This document shows, one piece after another, positions 6,205 to 6,998 of a DNA stretch of 6,998 nucleotides. The stretch comes from Desulfuromonadales bacterium (GTDB taxonomy: Bacteria; Desulfobacterota; Desulfuromonadia; Geobacterales; Pseudopelobacteraceae). The notes beneath the pieces were generated by a model. It was not told the origin of the DNA and did not search any database. It worked only from the letters and a program-made list of their open reading frames with translations. The first letter of the stretch is position 1, and every line of letters begins with the position of its first letter. Where the stretch lies: positions 1-6,998 of the forward strand of contig JAATGX010000142.1 in assembly GCA_015688915.1 (NCBI GenBank), given 5' to 3'. The position numbers and the translations under genes were made by a program.

Positions 6205-6998
6205 TAATCTTCGATACCATAGGTTTTCCTGACCACGAACCGCGGCCTCTTTCGCACCTCCTGGTAGACCCTGCCCACATACTCGCCGACAATACCGATC
6301 CCCAGGATAATGATGCCGACAAAGAAGAACAGGATGGCGAACAGGGTGAAGACTCCCTCTACCTCTGCCCCGACGATGAAGCGCCGGACCAGCAGGAACA
6401 GGGCGAATGCCAGCGAAAGGAGAGAGGTAAGGGTACCGAACAGGGCAAACAGTTGCAGCGGCACCACTGAAAAACCGGTCATCAGGTCGAAGTTGAGCCG
6501 GATCAGTTTATAGAGGGAATACTTGCTCTCGCCGGCGGCCCGCTCGGCATGCGCCACCTCGATTTCCACCGGGTTGGAGCAGAAGGTCTGGGCCAGGGCC
6601 GGAATGAAGGTGGTCGTTTCCTGGCACCGGTTGATGTTGACGATGACATTGCGATGGTATGCCCGCAGCATGCAGCCATAGTCGTTCATATGCATGCCGG
6701 TCATTTTGTTGGTAGTGATATTGACGATGCGCGACGCCAGCCGTCGGAAGAGCGTGTCCTGCCGTTTCTGCCGGATGGTGCCGACCACGTCGTGCCCTTT
6801 TTCGATCTCGGCTACCAGGCGGGGAATCTCTTCCGGCGGGTTCTGCAGGTCGGCGTCCAGGGTGATCACGATCTCGCCCCGCGACACCTCGAAGGCCGCC
6901 AGAATGGCCATGTGCTGGCCGAAATTGCCATTGAATTCCAAGACCTTGGTGCCGGGGTACTCATGCACCATCCGGCACAGGATGTCCAGAGACCGGTC
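6204..6998 (-). CDS. arnC: ArnC-type undecaprenyl-phosphate formamido-arabinose transferase, partial (N-terminus beyond the right edge)
   Basis: 264 residues are visible, starting DRSLDILCRMVHEYPG and open to the edge. By comparison with E. coli ArnC (322 residues) roughly 50 N-terminal residues are missing, including the first nucleotide-binding strand. ArnC is a family 2 glycosyltransferase that moves 4-deoxy-4-formamido-arabinose from UDP to undecaprenyl phosphate on the cytoplasmic face of the inner membrane. Family marks in visible numbering: NFGQH (25-29), LDADLQNPPEEIPRLV (47-62) with the DxD metal site D48/D50, DVVGTIRQKRQD (70-81), NDYGCMLRAY (105-114), HAERAAGESKYS (150-161), two membrane helices at about 180-204 and 215-237, and the ending GEYVGRVYQEVRKRPRFVV. 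The DYGCMLRAY and GTIRQ-RQD stretches favour ArnC over the related dolichol-phosphate-mannose-type and GtrB enzymes. The formyltransferase follows after 33 bases. Confidence 0.9.
   Translation of the reverse strand, partial: DRSLDILCRMVHEYPGTKVLEFNGNFGQHMAILAAFEVSRGEIVITLDADLQNPPEEIPRLVAEIEKGHDVVGTIRQKRQDTLFRRLASRIVNITTNKMTGMHMNDYGCMLRAYHRNVIVNINRCQETTTFIPALAQTFCSNPVEIEVAHAERAAGESKYSLYKLIRLNFDLMTGFSVVPLQLFALFGTLTSLLSLAFALFLLVRRFIVGAEVEGVFTLFAILFFFVGIIILGIGIVGEYVGRVYQEVRKRPRFVVRKTYGIED

Noticed and set aside
4431..6470. A 679-codon open frame on the plus strand opposite the arn block
   Set aside because: It runs antisense across two complete conserved genes and part of a third, plus two gaps. 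It shows no recognisable domain, and its composition (rich in Asp, Gly, Val, Pro, His) is what antisense reading of GC-biased codons gives. It is striking for length but best read as a shadow.

Overview
The window is gene-dense and every supported gene reads on the minus strand, so gene order below follows transcription, from high to low coordinates. It holds two blocks joined with almost no spacing. The first is an aminoarabinose (Ara4N) block like part of the enterobacterial arn (pmr) operon: the C-terminal ~80% of an ArnC-type undecaprenyl-phosphate glycosyltransferase (entering from the right edge), a stand-alone ArnA-type formyltransferase, and a stand-alone ArnA-type UDP-glucuronate decarboxylase. 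The second is a type II secretion (T2SS) block, gspH-gspI-gspJ-gspK-gspL-gspM, with gspM running off the left edge.

The chemistry expected of the first block is: oxidation and decarboxylation of UDP-glucuronate to UDP-4-keto-pentose, amination by an ArnB-type enzyme not visible here, N-formylation of the aminopentose, and transfer to undecaprenyl phosphate by the membrane-anchored ArnC. In E. coli the formyltransferase and decarboxylase are one fused ArnA polypeptide. Here they are two genes in the same order, separated by 45 bases. Catalytic residues of both halves are intact. The second block encodes four prepilin-like proteins (H, I, J, K; pseudopilus body and tip) and two inner-membrane platform proteins (L, M). 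Most gsp genes overlap by 4 bases, or by 26 for I/J.

The notable architecture is the join: gspH starts 2 bases after the decarboxylase stop, with no usual Shine-Dalgarno and no room for a promoter or terminator. The envelope-sugar genes and the secretion genes therefore look like one transcript. The major pseudopilin gene gspG, which usually precedes gspH, is not at this place. Both gaps inside the arn block contain small hairpins, and one could form a pseudoknot over the next ribosome binding site.

The sequence suggests a moderately GC-rich, Gram-negative (two-membrane) bacterium. A Geobacter/Pelobacter-like member of the Desulfuromonadota is my best guess from the look of the proteins and layout, but that is inference and not a database result. 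No RNA genes, mobile elements, CRISPR arrays or gene-free stretches over 50 bases were seen. All long plus-strand reading frames look like shadows of the minus-strand genes.
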